Positions 38,401-51,514 of a stretch of DNA of 64,000 nucleotides are shown here, piece after piece. This DNA comes from Adiantum capillus-veneris (lineage: Eukaryota; Streptophyta; Polypodiopsida; Polypodiales; Pteridaceae): positions 103,768,912-103,832,911 of the forward strand of contig CM043963.1 in NCBI GenBank assembly GCA_014529385.2, given 5' to 3'. The notes under the pieces are model-generated. The model did not search any database, was not told where the DNA came from, and was given only the letters and a program-made list of their open reading frames with translations. A program made the translations under genes and the position numbers. The stretch's first letter is position 1. Each line of letters starts with the position of its first letter.

Positions 38401-38795
38401 CTATCTGTTCAATTTTGTAGTCCAAAAACATGTCATCTTATGTCGTCGTTCAATTCTTCTAATCGTCCATACCATCTTTTCAACATTTACCTTCGGCCAA
38501 TATTCTATTAATCCTATGTGCAAATGCATACGCTCTCCCACCAATGGGTTCAATGATCGTAACAAACTCACGCCTATGGCTATCCTCCTCCAGTACCACA
38601 CTTGCATCCACAAATATTAGCCTCTTCTTCTTCACATTTTTCTCCCCTATATTTGACCTCTTCATCTCTTGACTTTGCAAATCCATTTATGCCATCAAGG
38701 AAAGAGAGATCGATTAAATTTCTAGCAGTGGAGGTAGAAGATGATTGATTTAATAATCTCTGGGCAAGGTCTACCGGGTCCATTGCTTCATTCAC
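38401..38795 (-). other. Unassigned broken coding-like stretch
   Basis: On the minus strand, frames of 70-71 codons overlap. A readable path gives an acidic DPVDLAQRLLNQ start, then a basic KKKRLIFVDASVVL segment and REFVTIIEPIGG. One frameshift joins them. I do not recognise the family. It lies inside the 6.3-kb element and may be captured host sequence. Confidence 0.25.
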
Positions 38796-39615
38796 ACACT
38801 TTACTGCTGCTAAAAAAAAACCTAGGTTTAGTGCAATCCCTCCAATAGATTTTGAGATTTACGATGAGAAAATCTAGGAAATATAGTGTAAGCACCAAGT
38901 CGCACCCAAGGTGAGTACGGGGAGGCCACCTTCTAATTGCAAAAAGGGAGAAAAGCATGGCAACAATTTTTAATGGAAATTTTACACCTACTAGCACTAT
39001 GAAAAAAGGTAGGGAATAGGTTATATTTTCGGGAGGGCTTTCCCCTCCTCGCTTGCAGCATGCACTCTTCAAATCAAAAGTTGTCACATGGCCCTCATTC
39101 AACCCTTACCAATCTCCTTTAGAAAAGGAGAGAAGAGGTGTGACCTGGGATCTTAGAGCCTCATCCCACCTAGGTGATTTGGCAACTATAGTGGCTATAA
39201 GCGCTGTTAAGGAGCTTTCACACACCAAAAAACTCAATGATTCTAGAGCATACAATGCCTGCAGCATGCACTCTAGGCCCTGGAAGAATTCCGCATTTAG
39301 GCAATTTGATGCGCATCAAATGCGCAAACACCAATCTAGAGTAGGGGACGGGTTATGGTAGATCATGTAACCTAATTTAGATATTGTATTGTTGTTCCTG
39401 AGTCAAGTTTCCCACAGGCAGTTGTAAGTTGAAGGTGTTGAGAGGGTTTATTAAATGCTAGTTTATGGTGCCTTAGCTTATGGCGTGACGAGGCTCTTAA
39501 TTTTTCCCCACTCCCCTCACTACAATGGGCCCAACTCAGATCTAATGTCGTGTAAAAACCTTCAAATTTAGTCAATTTTCCTGTAGTATTCCTCATACGT
39601 AGGTTTGTCAAATTT

Positions 39616-40080
39616 TTAAAAAGAAAAATTTACCAAAGTACCCCTTTAATTTGTGGAAATTCCCAAAATACACCTCGATTTTTTAGAATTCCTAGAATAC
39701 CCCCAATATTTTGTCATAAATTCCCAAAATGCCCTTCAAATTTTCCAAAATTCCCAAAATACCCTAGGTTGTGAGATTAATTTCTCCAAAGATATTTTTT
39801 TAAAGATTTTCATAAGAAGACTAATTGTCTATCAATACAAGATGCTTAAAGTAGAATTTAAGTTGATCATGTACGTTTTGGAGATGAATTGCTTCATTAT
39901 TTTTAAGCATAATTGCCTTTTTTGCCAGGTAATTTGTGAAATTACATGCTAAGCACTAAAAAATAGATATCAATTGTAAAAACGAATTAAGATTAGAAAA
40001 TCTTGAACAATCCAACCAATATACATACAAGGGTATTTTGGGAATTTTTGAAATATGAGGGTATTTTCCCTTTTCGTAAA
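39616..40080. repeat. AAATTCCCAAAATACCC repeats with inverted partner
   Basis: Four degenerate ~32-bp units with AATTCCCAAAATAC-type cores run from about 39640 to 39775. The same motif occurs inverted at 40028-40070 (GGGTATTTTGGGAATTTTT and GAGGGTATTTTCCC). Between them is ~250 bp of AT-rich DNA. The layout suggests a foldback or MITE-like element. Confidence 0.6.
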
Positions 40081-40365
40081 ACTACATTTTACATTGGACT
40101 TGTGAGCGTGCGCCGACGCGCGGTCCTTGGTGTAGAGAGATTTTGGAGTCTGCTGCGGTATTGATTTGGTGGTGGCACTCCTCTTTCGTTGGCGATTCTG
40201 TTCGCAATTTCTCATACTCCGAGGACGAGCGTAGTAGCCAAGCCTTAAAACTCCGAAGCCTTAAAATTCGGCTAGCTCACCTATCCTCGTTGGAGAGTTA
40301 TCAAGTGGAGTGCATCAGATCACGTACTGAATAGCTTTCACATGGAAGCATAAAAGAGCATAAAG

Positions 40366-40959
40366 CTAGCGAAAACTGCAATCCTCAGCAATAAAAATAA
40401 TATTCACCCAGGCAACCCATCCCCATGCCAAGCTGAGGGTTGAATTTGACTCTCTGGCATGGTCGGGTTCTGGAAGGGAAACGACATCAGCAGTAAGAAT
40501 GTCAAAAGCAGATACACGTACAGCTGCGCATGAATGGTGCAGAGGTGCATCGCTAAGGTTGACGTTACGGAGAGCATGGGGCACCAAGGGTTTAAATGCT
40601 GAAGATTCTTTACAAACTTGCAGTGGTGCAAGTTGACAAGGGTACATGTTGATTGTAAGAGCATCGTAGGCTCGAGTGGCTGGGTGGGCACGACTCACAA
40701 TAGGCCAGGCTCGGGCAAGTTGGACCATAGTAGCAGCCTGGCTCGCTGAGAAAGCAGCGCCAGAAACTGGCCTTGTCTTGGTGGATTGAGTCACATGAGG
40801 GGAAGCTAGGTTGGCAAGAAGGGACGCAATCATGGTAACATCACCAATAGAAGAAGGTGCAACAGCATCTACAACAGCATCCTCTTCTGTAGGAGGAATT
40901 GCAACAGGGTTGTCGTCTGCAGCAAGCGGCAGGGTCGTCATCTGAAGCAGGGCCGGCAA
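40366..40959 (-). CDS. Unassigned 197-aa ORF inside 6.3-kb element
   Basis: An uninterrupted minus-strand frame of 197 codons. It is Ala/Pro/Val-rich, with a DVTMIASLLANL stretch, a basic middle and a Trp-rich end. I recognise no domain. About 118 bp upstream on the same strand is CATGGTATCA (41084), which resembles an LTR/primer-site junction, so it could be a gag-like ORF of a retroelement. It could also be chance in GC-richer DNA. Confidence 0.3.
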   Translation of the reverse strand: MPALLQMTTLPLAADDNPVAIPPTEEDAVVDAVAPSSIGDVTMIASLLANLASPHVTQSTKTRPVSGAAFSASQAATMVQLARAWPIVSRAHPATRAYDALTINMYPCQLAPLQVCKESSAFKPLVPHALRNVNLSDAPLHHSCAAVRVSAFDILTADVVSLPEPDHARESNSTLSLAWGWVAWVNIIFIAEDCSFR

Positions 40960-41099
40960 GGGCCGTCAAGGGCAGTGAGGAGAACCAGCAAGGAGGTTCT
41001 TTGCCATAGCAAGGAATGTGTAGGGTCATGGTGGGGCTCCGGCACACAGGGCAGCCACGAGGATGACCTGCTACGATGATACCATGTGAGAGAATGTGC

Positions 41100-41257
<158 letters not shown>

Positions 41258-42342
41258 ACGTAGAGGCTTTGCTATTATTTTTAAATGGTAGGATGTGGAG
41301 GATAAGAAAGTACTTCTTGGAAGGAGAGAATTTTAATCCAAGGCATCTCATGAAGAAATGAATAAAAGTAGAACCTCACAAAACAATGGCATCTTCCTTT
41401 TCGCGAGCAAGAATTGGTCTGGCTTCATCAACAATTAGATGCGGACTAAGGGGTTCCACACGTACAACAAGAAATTATTCAATAAAAGCATCAACATCAT
41501 TTTGGCTGACATCTGAGTGGGCATCATAATCTTCTTAAAATATTGCTTAATTTAGAGAGAGAAACACCTCACGGACATCATGGATAGGATCGATTCCAAT
41601 TCAAGGGACAAATGGTTAACCATAAGTTTGCCATCCTCAAGAGTTTTTGGATAAGCACTACAACATTTGGAAGAGGCAAGACCACTGTGGGGCCAATTAA
41701 CAAAGCAAGAATGTCCATGGAGGCACATGGCCTACCTCACAAGGCACATGTTCCATGATCAAGGCAGGTTTGAATCCATTGGTGTAGTAAAAAGGTGCAC
41801 CCACATAAGGAATGTTTCTTAGTTGGTTAACAATAGAAGAAGTGGCTTCATGTGCATTCACATTCGGCCATGTTGTTTGGAAAATAGATCATTGTGTGCA
41901 CCTTTTCCTGAGCAACACGAGCAACAGGAGCATCCGCAAGGCAAAGGATAAAGGCTTAAGCAAGAAGAATGAAGCCTTGCTGGGTGTTTGGATAGGGGCA
42001 GCCACATCATCATTGAAGGGAGTATCATGAGGGGCTTGCAGGGCTTTGCAAATTCCGTTTTCATCTACACACATGACTCTTTATACTTTTTAGGGGCCTG
42101 ATATAGTGAGAGAGGGACATTCACCAAGGCTTGCAAGAAATTTCTTGCTAATGTAGGTTGCTTCTTCATCAATTCCATCACAACCTACTCCATGGTAATG
42201 AGACAATAGGGGCGTTACACCTGACAAATGATACCATGTGGAAGTGAAAGGATGGGTGGCCTCTCACTACACAAACACATAGAATAAGAATGAGGTAGTC
42301 ATACACACATACACAGAGATATCAAATAGGAAAGAAGATAGA

Positions 42343-42461
<119 letters not shown>

Positions 42462-43813
42462 TGCTCAGAGTTAGTTGGTAGATGGGTTTGTATTGATTTG
42501 ATTTGGGTACTTAGGGGTGCTTTAAATAGAATATGAGAAGGCATGATTTGAAGGGGTGCTCATGCCTTTTGGTATCACGAGACATGAGGATGGATTTATT
42601 TATTCCAACACGGGAGGGGCGGACAACCCTGTGTCAGTGATAGGTGGCCACAACATGCAAATGATGATGCAAGGGAGCAACCCATCCTTGGGGTCCACTA
42701 GCTCCATTCATCATCATCCTCTCTCTTGTAAGTACTATCATCAATATCCTCTCTCTCTACTGAGCCTACAACTCATGATTCTCAGTTACTAGAATCATGT
42801 TATTGAGTATTTTTGAAATTGCACGAGTTGCAACCCCACGTGATATTTACTATGGAGAATTATTACTCATCACCCGTCATTTGGAGAATTACTCCAAATC
42901 ACATGCCCAAAGAATTACTCTTAATCACATCACCCTATGGTATACCAAAGTGTGGACAACTCATCACCTCCGGCTTGCATAAGGTGTCTACATCTTCTCC
43001 CTAAACAAAATAAAATAAAGACACACACATAATAATTCTTCCAGTTCATAGGTAAAATTGGAAGCATTTGATGGTAGTTATACTAAAACGTTTAAAATTT
43101 TATTGGTTTTCTAGAGATAGCTCCTAGCCCCCCTTTTTTTTCCAACATTTCTCCTGCTTGATGCCTAATGAGGTGTAGCTACCTTTTCCATAGATTTCAT
43201 TGACATGTTATGCGCTTGCTATGCCATAATCTGATTCTATTTTTCTTCATTACAATAATAACTTCTCGCATAGTTATTGCTACAAAGAGATTTTCTTTCA
43301 TCTAACTTGTGGAGACTCTAATGCATTTTATATATTTGCATAATTCTTGATGCATGGCTATTTGTGGGGACTTCATTGCTATAATGGTTGACATTACAAT
43401 GGGTGTGCACCATTTGGCTTGGATCCCGATTAATGAGAGAATGACTCAAGCACTTTTTGATAGATCTTTGTACATTCACGGTGGCATAGGATCATTTTAT
43501 GGGTTAATAACCTTATCTTCTTTAGTTTTCTCTTTAATATATAGCACTTGACTTCCACTATTGTGCCTCATTGGGATCTTTGCATAGATGATCATGTTCA
43601 AGACATCATCCATCTTGCATACGCAACCTTGGGAAACTTTTGATGGCTCTTATTCATACCCTCTCTACAAAGCTTGAATCATGTTCAAGACATGGAATAA
43701 AATGTAAGCAAAACATTCATAGCATATATACCTCAACATGGGTAGATTCCATTTAGATATTCGCTCGGGTTTTAGTTCGCTCGAGAAATCTCGCTCGGGC
43801 TATGGTAAGACCC

Positions 43814-44355
43814 TAAAGATTGGAGTTACACATTTTCCACATTTACCCAAAATGGTAATGTATTGTAATTTCACGTTTTAGTTAGCAATTGTGATAGTTG
43901 TAATGTGTTACGGGCTCAATAAGAGTTCCAAGATGTAAAGCATAGGTCACTTAGTGTACCTGGGTTGCAGATACAATAAGTGTGGAGCCTCAAAGGCCTT
44001 GAGCGCCGGACATTACATATTTTAGACCTTGGCTAAGGTATAAAAGCCAGCTTTGTAAAGTTTATGATTAAGTTTTGGATAATGAAATACACAGCGTGAG
44101 CTAACAGTGCTCACTTCTCTCCTTCTCGCGCTTCCTACTCCCTCCCTGGTTGTCACATTGCAGTCATGTCTGTTGCATTGCAATCACAAAGGTAAGAGCT
44201 CTACGCATTGACGCAAGCATTTCACCAAATTTTATAGTTTTTGGCGTTGCCGGCCCGGGGCGTAATTTCATTATAAGTAGGAATTTACACTTCAAAATAA
44301 AAAACTAAGCATAGGCGGGATATTGGGGCATCATAGCTAAGCATTTATGTGCATT
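43814..44355 (+). repeat. 5' LTR of nested element, right piece
   Basis: It resumes at TAAAGATTGGAGTTACAC and matches 48034-48576 closely. It has a GTATAAAAGCC TATA box near 44038 and AATGAAATAC about 45 bp later. A tRNA-Asp-like primer motif, TGGCGTTGCCGG, lies at 44242, yet similarity to the other copy continues ~100 bp beyond it. Confidence 0.8.
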
Positions 44356-44821
44356 TTGGTTTGAAAATGACTAGGTCAAAAATCCACTACTGTTGATAAT
44401 TGCGATTTTGGCACTTGACCTAAAGTGGAATTTGAGACCATAAGCATGTGTGCTTCCGTCTTATAAACTTGTCCTAGAAGTTTCATTACTTTTGGATGTC
44501 ATTTGATGTTGTACCGGATGTGATTTGTTTGTCGATGAGCGATTGGCTTTTGGTGATTTGCTAGATGAACATATAATTTGACCAAAACAGTCGTAGATAC
44601 TTTGAGCAATGAGCATATACTTTGACCAAAATAGTCGTAGATATAGATGAGAGTCTAGCATCTATGATGCCTTGGGTCCTAAAACCACAGAAGCTCATAT
44701 CATAGGAGACCCATGGGATAGACAATATCAGGGCAAAGATAATGCTATCTATAGCTTGACTTGTGGAATAATTTGTCATGTTTCATGAAGATACATAGGA
44801 AACTATGTAGAAGGTTTACGA

Positions 44822-45535
44822 ATGTCAAACATCAACAATGCTACGCAAAGTGTACCTTCACAGTCCCAAAAGGTGAGACTCAACAAGAGCCAAACAGTTT
44901 TGAGTTCCCACAATGAAGCAGGCTATAGTGATCACCCTAGGAAGGGGGGAGCTGCAGATTCATCAAGCTTAGCTCTAGTACTAGGAGATGCTACACCAGA
45001 TAGAAGCCCAAGAACTTCTAACCAGCACACCCCTTCAAAGCAAAAAACATTGGAAGATCATATGGTTGTTGGAAGTTTTCCACTGACCCAAAAACCATCA
45101 AAATCTGCAGCTCTAGTACTAGGAAATGCTACCCCAAATAGAAGCCCAACAACTTCTAGCTAGCAGACCCGTTCAAAGAAACAACCATTGGAAGATCATA
45201 TGGTTGTTGGAAGTTTTCCACTGACCAGAAACCATCAAAATCTGTAGAAAAATTCGTCTATGAAGATCATCGGGGACAAAAAGTTTTATTTGATCTCCAT
45301 GAGTCAAAGTCAAAAGCCAATAAATCCCATAGTGTTCAAACAGTTGCATGAGACCAAGCTCGCATATGCATATCAAGATGCACATGGTAACAAAGATCAG
45401 AAAGATCATGAACTTGTACAAACCTATAAGGATGGCCCGACTCAAGTCAAGGACTATCTGAAGATGATGCAAAGCCTCAATCTACCAGAACAGGTGACAA
45501 AAAAGTCAAAAATCAATGAAAGCTAAATTCCAAAA
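44822..45535 (+). pseudogene. Nested element internal ORF 1
   Basis: An ATG at 44822 starts a Ser/Asn/Gln-rich frame containing a 138-bp tandem repeat (DATPDRSPRTSN then NATPNRSPTTSS). A TAG near 45160 falls in the second repeat exactly where the first repeat has CAG. After a frame change the reading goes on through KFYLISMSQSQ and YKDGPTQVKDYLK. It is charged and low-complexity, perhaps a Gag-like structural protein. No enzymatic motif. Confidence 0.4.
44971..45246 (+). repeat. 138-bp tandem repeat, two copies
   Basis: Units 44971-45108 and 45109-45246 both start AGCTCTAGTACTAGG and contain GAAGATCATATGGTTGTTGG. They differ by about a dozen bases, one of them turning CAG into TAG. Confidence 0.9.
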
Positions 45536-45629
45536 GGCTACACAAAGGGTTTACCACCAAAATGTCCTTTGAAGAGACAGATTCGGCCAAAAAGTATAGT
45601 GGATCTTCTAAGATCAAAAGCTACTCAAA

Positions 45630-46900
45630 ATGCAGGCACACAATGCTCAACAATTGCAAGAAAAAGGTGCAGTATTACAACAAAATGAGCCAACACCAAT
45701 GGAAACAGGTGATCAAGACAAAGCCAATGTAGGAAAAGTTCAACCCACAGACACCACCACCACAAAAGCACTCAATACAAAAAGAAATCCTAAGAAGATC
45801 AAGTGCAACATCACTAGTGAGAACGAAGAAACACTGTCAAGCAAAGTACAACTAGATTTTCAGCTAGACAAGAACCTCATGTCCTTTCGCACTTGGAAAA
45901 AAATGTGGCCAAGCACAACTGAAAGATGCTCTTGAATTTGTGAGCATATCTGGAGACAAACGAGCAAAATGTTGGGGAATCGTCTCCACCACCATTGAAG
46001 TAAGTTCACAGATCATCATAGCTCAATTCCACGTGATCACAACAAAAGATATTTCGGATGACATCTAAATGGGAATGCCAATGGCCCAAAAGGTCCTAGA
46101 GGTACAGAGTTCAATGAAGATACAGTATTCAGAGACAACAAAGAAGAAAGACCAAGACTGGTCACCCCCTGGTGACGACAACACAAAGTCCTCAAGCAAA
46201 ATTCAAATGGAAGACCTTATGGAAGATGATTCATCTCCATTGCATAGAACTTCAGAAGACCTAGAAGCAGATCAGGCAACAACAAGTGCATAGCAAACAA
46301 AGCAAAGAATGCCACCAAAGATAGAGGTTAAGAAGACCACGGTTGCAGTTAACCAGGAAACAATAAGCGATCCAACGATCCAGACATTGCCAGTTGAACC
46401 AAGTGATGTAAGTCAGATTGGAAAACAAAGTCTCAAACCACCCTCCATAGAGACACAATTAGATCAAGATGAGACCATGGAAAGAGCAGGACGAAGATCT
46501 TCAATGGAACATCCAATGAGAATAGCTGTAGTTCTTAGTAGTACAAAAGGAGCAAGGGTCAAATGCAATGCATTACTGGATAAAGAAGCAAAGTACAATA
46601 TGGTTGCAGACAACATATAGAGCATTCTAGAGATTACTCAGGGCAAGCCAAGTAACAGGGAAATCATGTGTAAGGTTACAAGTTAGGAAGAAATGGTTGC
46701 TACCCTTAGCATCCAAAATCATGAAGAGCAAGCGTAATATCCTATCACAGGTCTAATTGGAGAATCAAGCAGATAATGAAATCTTCACAATCAAAGAAGG
46801 ACCATCCAACCAACGTGAATGCATATTCAAAGAAGATAAAACATGTATGGCAAAAGAAACCTTCAATGCCAACTTGGCCCTTCATTAATCCTATTTTTGA
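45630..46900 (+). pseudogene. Nested element internal ORF 2, protease-like end
   Basis: Frames of 101, 74 and 103 codons follow one another, interrupted by stops and shifts. They are Lys/Glu/Thr-rich and disordered-looking. Near 46555-46620 is KCNALLDKEAKYNMVADNI, which resembles the NALLDTGAS-NMI core of retroelement aspartic proteases with the catalytic DTG altered. RT, RNase H and integrase are absent from the whole element, so it is non-autonomous. Confidence 0.4.
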
Positions 46901-47933
46901 GGATTCAAGCTTACTTTTACCTGAAAAAATGTTTATAGTAAGCACAAGAATATAAAAAGTCAAGTTGCCAGGCTGAAAAAAGCACTCTTTGACATAGTCA
47001 GAGTCCAGCTGTTGATCCATAAAATGAGCAAAGAATTAGACCCAAAGCTTCAAGTCATATTAAACAATGTGCTAAGATTCGTAGTTTATGCGGCTTACGC
47101 TCAAGCTAGAAGAGGTGAGCATATCTAAAGTCATGTTGCTAATGCTGGATGAGAGGAGCATAAGAGTCAAAGTCTATTAACTTACAATTGGTGGAGTGTC
47201 GTAGAGTCCAACACTCACGCACAGTGCCGTAAGATGAGAGCACATATCCTCGTCAACAATGAAAACCATTCTTAAAGGGGTGCCAAATTGCAAAGCCATG
47301 ACATATGATTTTATAGCTACACTATCTTTTTGAAGAACCCCTCAAAATCCTTCTTGAACAACATATTGTTTTCCATGCATTTTTGTATATGTATAAATAA
47401 GATGTCCCACCATTGGACATATGCATTAGACACTCTTTTTTGCCTTCAGCTATGCACCTTGAGTGGACTACAATAGGCAAACCAATGTTCCATGATGCTA
47501 TCCTCTCATATTTGCTACCTTTTTAATTCCATATCTATCAGCAAATAATCCCTTGAGTACTTTATTAATATTTGCCATGCTAATAAGTACTCCAATAATG
47601 CGCGTATCCCAAAGGCACTTTTTTCCCACTGGGTTTTCTTCCCTTTGGTCATCCAAGTATTAGACCCTAATTTAGATTCTCATCATTTTACTTCTTTGGT
47701 ACATACTTTTCATAAATAAACAACAGCCTCATCATTATGCTATTACAACGGAAAAATGCAACATCATCTCTCACATCAAACATATTTGGACCAATGAAGA
47801 TGCTGCAACAAATTGAACTCATCAACAAATTCAATGGCAAATGAAGATGATCAGCCCATCAAAAACCAATCGAAAACCTTCCATAGCCTCCACGGAAACT
47901 TTTCAATAGTGCCCGAGGACGAGCACTAAAATT
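46901..47933 (+). other. Nested element 3' internal region
   Basis: A short readable stretch (KKALFDIVRVQLLIHKM, then LQVILNNVL) lies at about 46975-47115. After it I see no protein. A TATAAATAAG motif at 47391 and pyrimidine-rich runs precede the polypurine tract. Confidence 0.35.
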
Positions 47934-47945
47934 GGAAGGGGGGAA
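47934..47945 (+). other. Polypurine tract of nested element
   Basis: GGAAGGGGGGAA sits directly before TGCTAACT, the LTR start. It sets the element's orientation as plus. Confidence 0.75.
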
Positions 47946-48576
47946 TGCTAACTAAGTCAAGGTCAGTTAATTAGAAGCTGCTAAAGACCAAAGACATACA
48001 AATGCACATCGAAGACTAACATGAAGAAGCAATAAAGATTGGAGTTACACATTTTCCATATTTTTTCCAAAATGATCATGTATTGTAATTTCCCAATTTA
48101 TTTAGCCACTATGATAATTGTAACGTGTTACGCGCTCAATAAGAGTGCCAAGATGTAAAGCATAGGTCCCTTAGTGTACTTGGGTTGCAGATACAATAAG
48201 TGTGGAGCCTCAAAGGTCTTGGGCACCGGAAATTACATATTTTAGACCTTGGCTAAGGTATAAAATCCAACTTTGTAAAGTTTATGATTAAGTTTTGGAT
48301 AATGAAATACGTAGCGTGAGCTAACGGCACTCGCTTCTCTCCTTCTCGCGCTTCCTACTCCCTCCCCGGTTGTCACATTGCAGTCCCGTTTGTTGCATTG
48401 CAACCGCAGAGGTAAGAGATCTACGCCGCTTGACGTAAGTATTTCACAGCATTTCATTGTTTTTGGCATCGTCGACCTGCGGCCTAATTTCATCATAAGT
48501 AGGAATTTATACTTCAAAATCAAAAACTAAGCATAGGCGGGATATTGGGGCATCATTGCTAAGCATTTAGGTGTAT
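47946..48576 (+). repeat. Second LTR of nested element
   Basis: It matches 37407-37504 plus 43814-44355, giving an uninterrupted ~631-bp reference. Near 48464 is TGGCATCGTC at the place of the primer-like motif in the first copy. Similarity ends about GCATTTAGGTGTA. I find no target duplication matching ATGGT at 37402-37406. Confidence 0.8.
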
Positions 48577-49240
48577 CCTGGGTTTAGGGTTTCTTCAATA
48601 AATGAATGCCAATTTTATGTGGATCTAAGAGAATAAGCTATGAAGATACTTTCTCTATAAATGCATTTCTCTCTTTTGGCAATGGAATAATTTCTCTCTT
48701 TCTCTCTTTTGACCTTCTTTGCCACAGTTTTGTATTTTGTATTTACATGTACCTCCTCTACATCCAACTCTTCCTTGAATTGAAAAGGAAAGTCATACAT
48801 ATCAAGAGAGTTTACCTTAACAATCTCAATCCTAGCTTGATCATTGGATTACATGGCTCTTCCAATTCCCTAAGTGCACCCACAAATGCATATTCTTCAA
48901 AATCCATGAAATTGCTTCATTTGGATCCAATATCTCACATTTTTGAAACATACCTTGGGTGTTGCAAGCATGTTTCTTCTCCATTTGCATAAGCCATTGA
49001 ATTTCTTGTGAGATACTGATTCTTCTGATGATGAACCAAACCTTTTTGTAAACACTCGCTATCAGCGATAACTTCTCCTTCAAAGCACCATCATAGTCTT
49101 GCTTTACAATGGCACTTGGAAAAAATCCTAGAAACCCCTGTTCTCATTAAATTATTTTGTCAACTTTGGTAATGGATAATTCATTAAGGTGTCTCTATTC
49201 CTGGAATGGTCTACACAAACAATTAGAAATTGTATCGCTT
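48577..49240 (-). pseudogene. Outer Gypsy linker between protease and RT
   Basis: On the minus strand KLSLIASVYKKV and the following charged stretch resemble the linker that precedes RT in Gypsy pol, but frames are badly broken. Most of the RT body (palm with YVDD/FIDD) is not found here, so either it was lost or the insertion removed it. Confidence 0.35.
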
Positions 49241-50049
49241 TCTTCCCATCACGACTTTAGATCCTGGCATATGCAGATCCATCATCCAAAACTTTTGTTT
49301 CCATTCGCACCGCAGTAATATAAGGTTGTCCTAATATAACTAGATAAGTTGAGTTCTCTTGCACAAAAAATGTGATCTTCCCTTACATCTCCTATAGTTA
49401 TTTTAACATTAGGACATGCACCATACAAATCACTTGATTGTGCATTGGCCGCTTTAATACGCCACCCACATTCAACATCAACATGCCACTTCCCTTTCAA
49501 ATATAAGCTCTTTGACATAAGGTTTACTTCTGGACCATGATCTACCAATGCAAAAAGCGGCTCCTTCAAATCTCCTATCTTCACCAAAGTTTTAGTAGTA
49601 TGCCTGGCCCAATGATTTCATGTAAAATGGCTGCGAGGTACGTCTTCATGATACTCATCCTCATGAAAGTTGACATGCTTTACCCACCTTGGAAGTTCGT
49701 CGTTGTCCACTATGCTTCCCCATCCATCATCCCCAAAGTCTTCTTCATTAACACTTCTCAATATAGCTTCAATTTTTTCATTAATAATATGCACCCCCTG
49801 TGTCCTAGTTGGGTCATTTTCAGGCCCATACAATGTTTGGAGCTTTCTCTTCATAAGATCAATGATGTTGTCATGAAATTTTAACTTTGCAATATGTTGG
49901 ATTTCACCTAGGGTGAGCTCCACTCGACTATTTAGAATCCGCTCCTCAGGTATCCTCTTTACATCAGTTGCCTGTTCAATATCAGATCTTAGTTTATATG
50001 ATGGACCCCGAGATTTTCCTGCTTTCTTCTCCTTCTCGGATTCATCCAT
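49241..50049 (-). pseudogene. Outer Gypsy gag tail and aspartic protease
   Basis: A 143-codon minus-strand frame with a Lys/Glu-rich start (KAGKSRGPSYKL), then ELTLGEIQHIAKLKF. It reaches TGA at 49618-49620, where CGA would keep it open. It then continues into KIGDLKEPLFALVDHGPE, the active-site region of the Gypsy protease (usual DxGSE with LFALVD), followed by NLMSKSLY, GWRIKAAN and ACPNVKITIGD. The protease matures the polyprotein. Confidence 0.8.
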
Positions 50050-50235
50050 TGGGACATCAGGTGGAATAGGAGCAATACCTAAGCTAGATTCTTTTTCCTT
50101 TGGTACTGCTAACCTAGTTGTCTTCTTTGAAGCTCCTGCCAGATTCTCTTCCCTTTTCCACTTTTCTTCTACAACAGCCTCATTATTTTGAGACGTTGCT
50201 ATATATGCGTATATTGAGAGGGAGTCTACAGGATA

Positions 50236-51413
50236 TTACCACCTCGTAGTCTTTCTAATGTAGTTTCCCACTTGACATACCCGATGATATTTGACATTTC
50301 CCTTTTGTGCCATTGTCATAGCAGATGGTGAAAAAGTTCTCTTTTTGTGAGAAACTTCAATAGGTTTTTCATGTAAATTGATTTCAATTTGCACTCCATA
50401 CGTGAATGCTTCAGCTAAACTTGCATGATGTTCCTGCAACATCTCTTCCATACTCTTCTTCAGACAATCTTTCCCATATTTGGTCTTTAGAGGAAAACCT
50501 GTTTCGTGTAGGTGTATCAACCCATCCTTAAAAAATCCATGTCTTTACGCTTGGCTTCTGCAAATTCATCACACTCACTCCTGGAATGATCAAGACCTTC
50601 ACACCACATGCAATTTTGATTTCCACTTCCCCTCTGTGGATCGCCTTGTTTTGATCAAGAATTTGAACCCTTTTTGTCAAGCCTTCACAAATTTCAAATT
50701 GATGCTTAACTCCTGGATTCCCTTCACAAGCTCATCCATGAAGGACTCCTCTAGCTTTTGGGTCTTCTCCTTTACTAGCACAGGGATCTCTTCTTCTTTT
50801 GATTTCACATCTGTATTCATCCCGACAATTTATCCATCTTTTTTTGTCGCTTCACCACCATATTGACCGCTTCAATCACTTCTTTCCAATCTCATATTAT
50901 CCCTAACTCCCCTGCCGAATCCTCAAGGAGATCACCTAAGCTCTTTTGCAGTGTCAATTCTGCAGCCTAAAGAAACAATTCCATCTTTTTAGAGTTCAAA
51001 GCGGCATGTTTGGTTGCATATAACTGGTCAAATCTCTTTTCAAATTCTCTTAGCAATTTAGGTGCAAGAAATACCTTATCACTTTGTTGCACCCACTTGA
51101 GAAATCTTTTCTTAATAATGCGCTCCTTATCTTTAAGAAAATATTCGTTTTTGAGAGCTTGCATGAACACTGCCCATGTACCCCCATGCGCAGTCCGAAG
51201 CTCCTCAACTTGTGCCAGTAGTTCAGGCATGGCTACCAACACAAAGTTCTCCACTGCAGCTTGCTCATCTTCTCCCTTGTTTTCCATAGCCTGCTCGTAT
51301 ATTTGACAGAATTTAGTAACATCATGTCCTTCAAACCGCCCCAATTTATCTTTCAGTGTTTGTCTAGCTTTGGGAAGAGCTTCCATCTCTCTTTCCAAGC
51401 TTTGAGTCATCAT
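50236..51413 (-). pseudogene. Outer Gypsy gag with zinc knuckle
   Basis: A 148-codon frame starts at 51413: KLGRFEGHDVTKFCQIYEQ, FVLVAMPELLAQVEEL, TWAVFMQALKNEYFL, REFEKRFDQL. These are signature phrases of a plant Gypsy capsid region. After frame changes, a CCHC knuckle (C-x2-C-x4-H-x4-C) lies at 50571-50612. It is followed by a MEEMLQEHHASLAEAF segment in the frame 50520-50236. The primer site lies ~100 bp upstream of the gag start. Confidence 0.85.
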
Positions 51414-51514
51414 CTGCTAATGGTGCAAATGTTCTTGATGCATAAGCACAACAAATTGATGCATCCCATTATCTTGGCTTGAAGACATAGCTGGCTCCGT
51501 CTACCCCGATTAAT

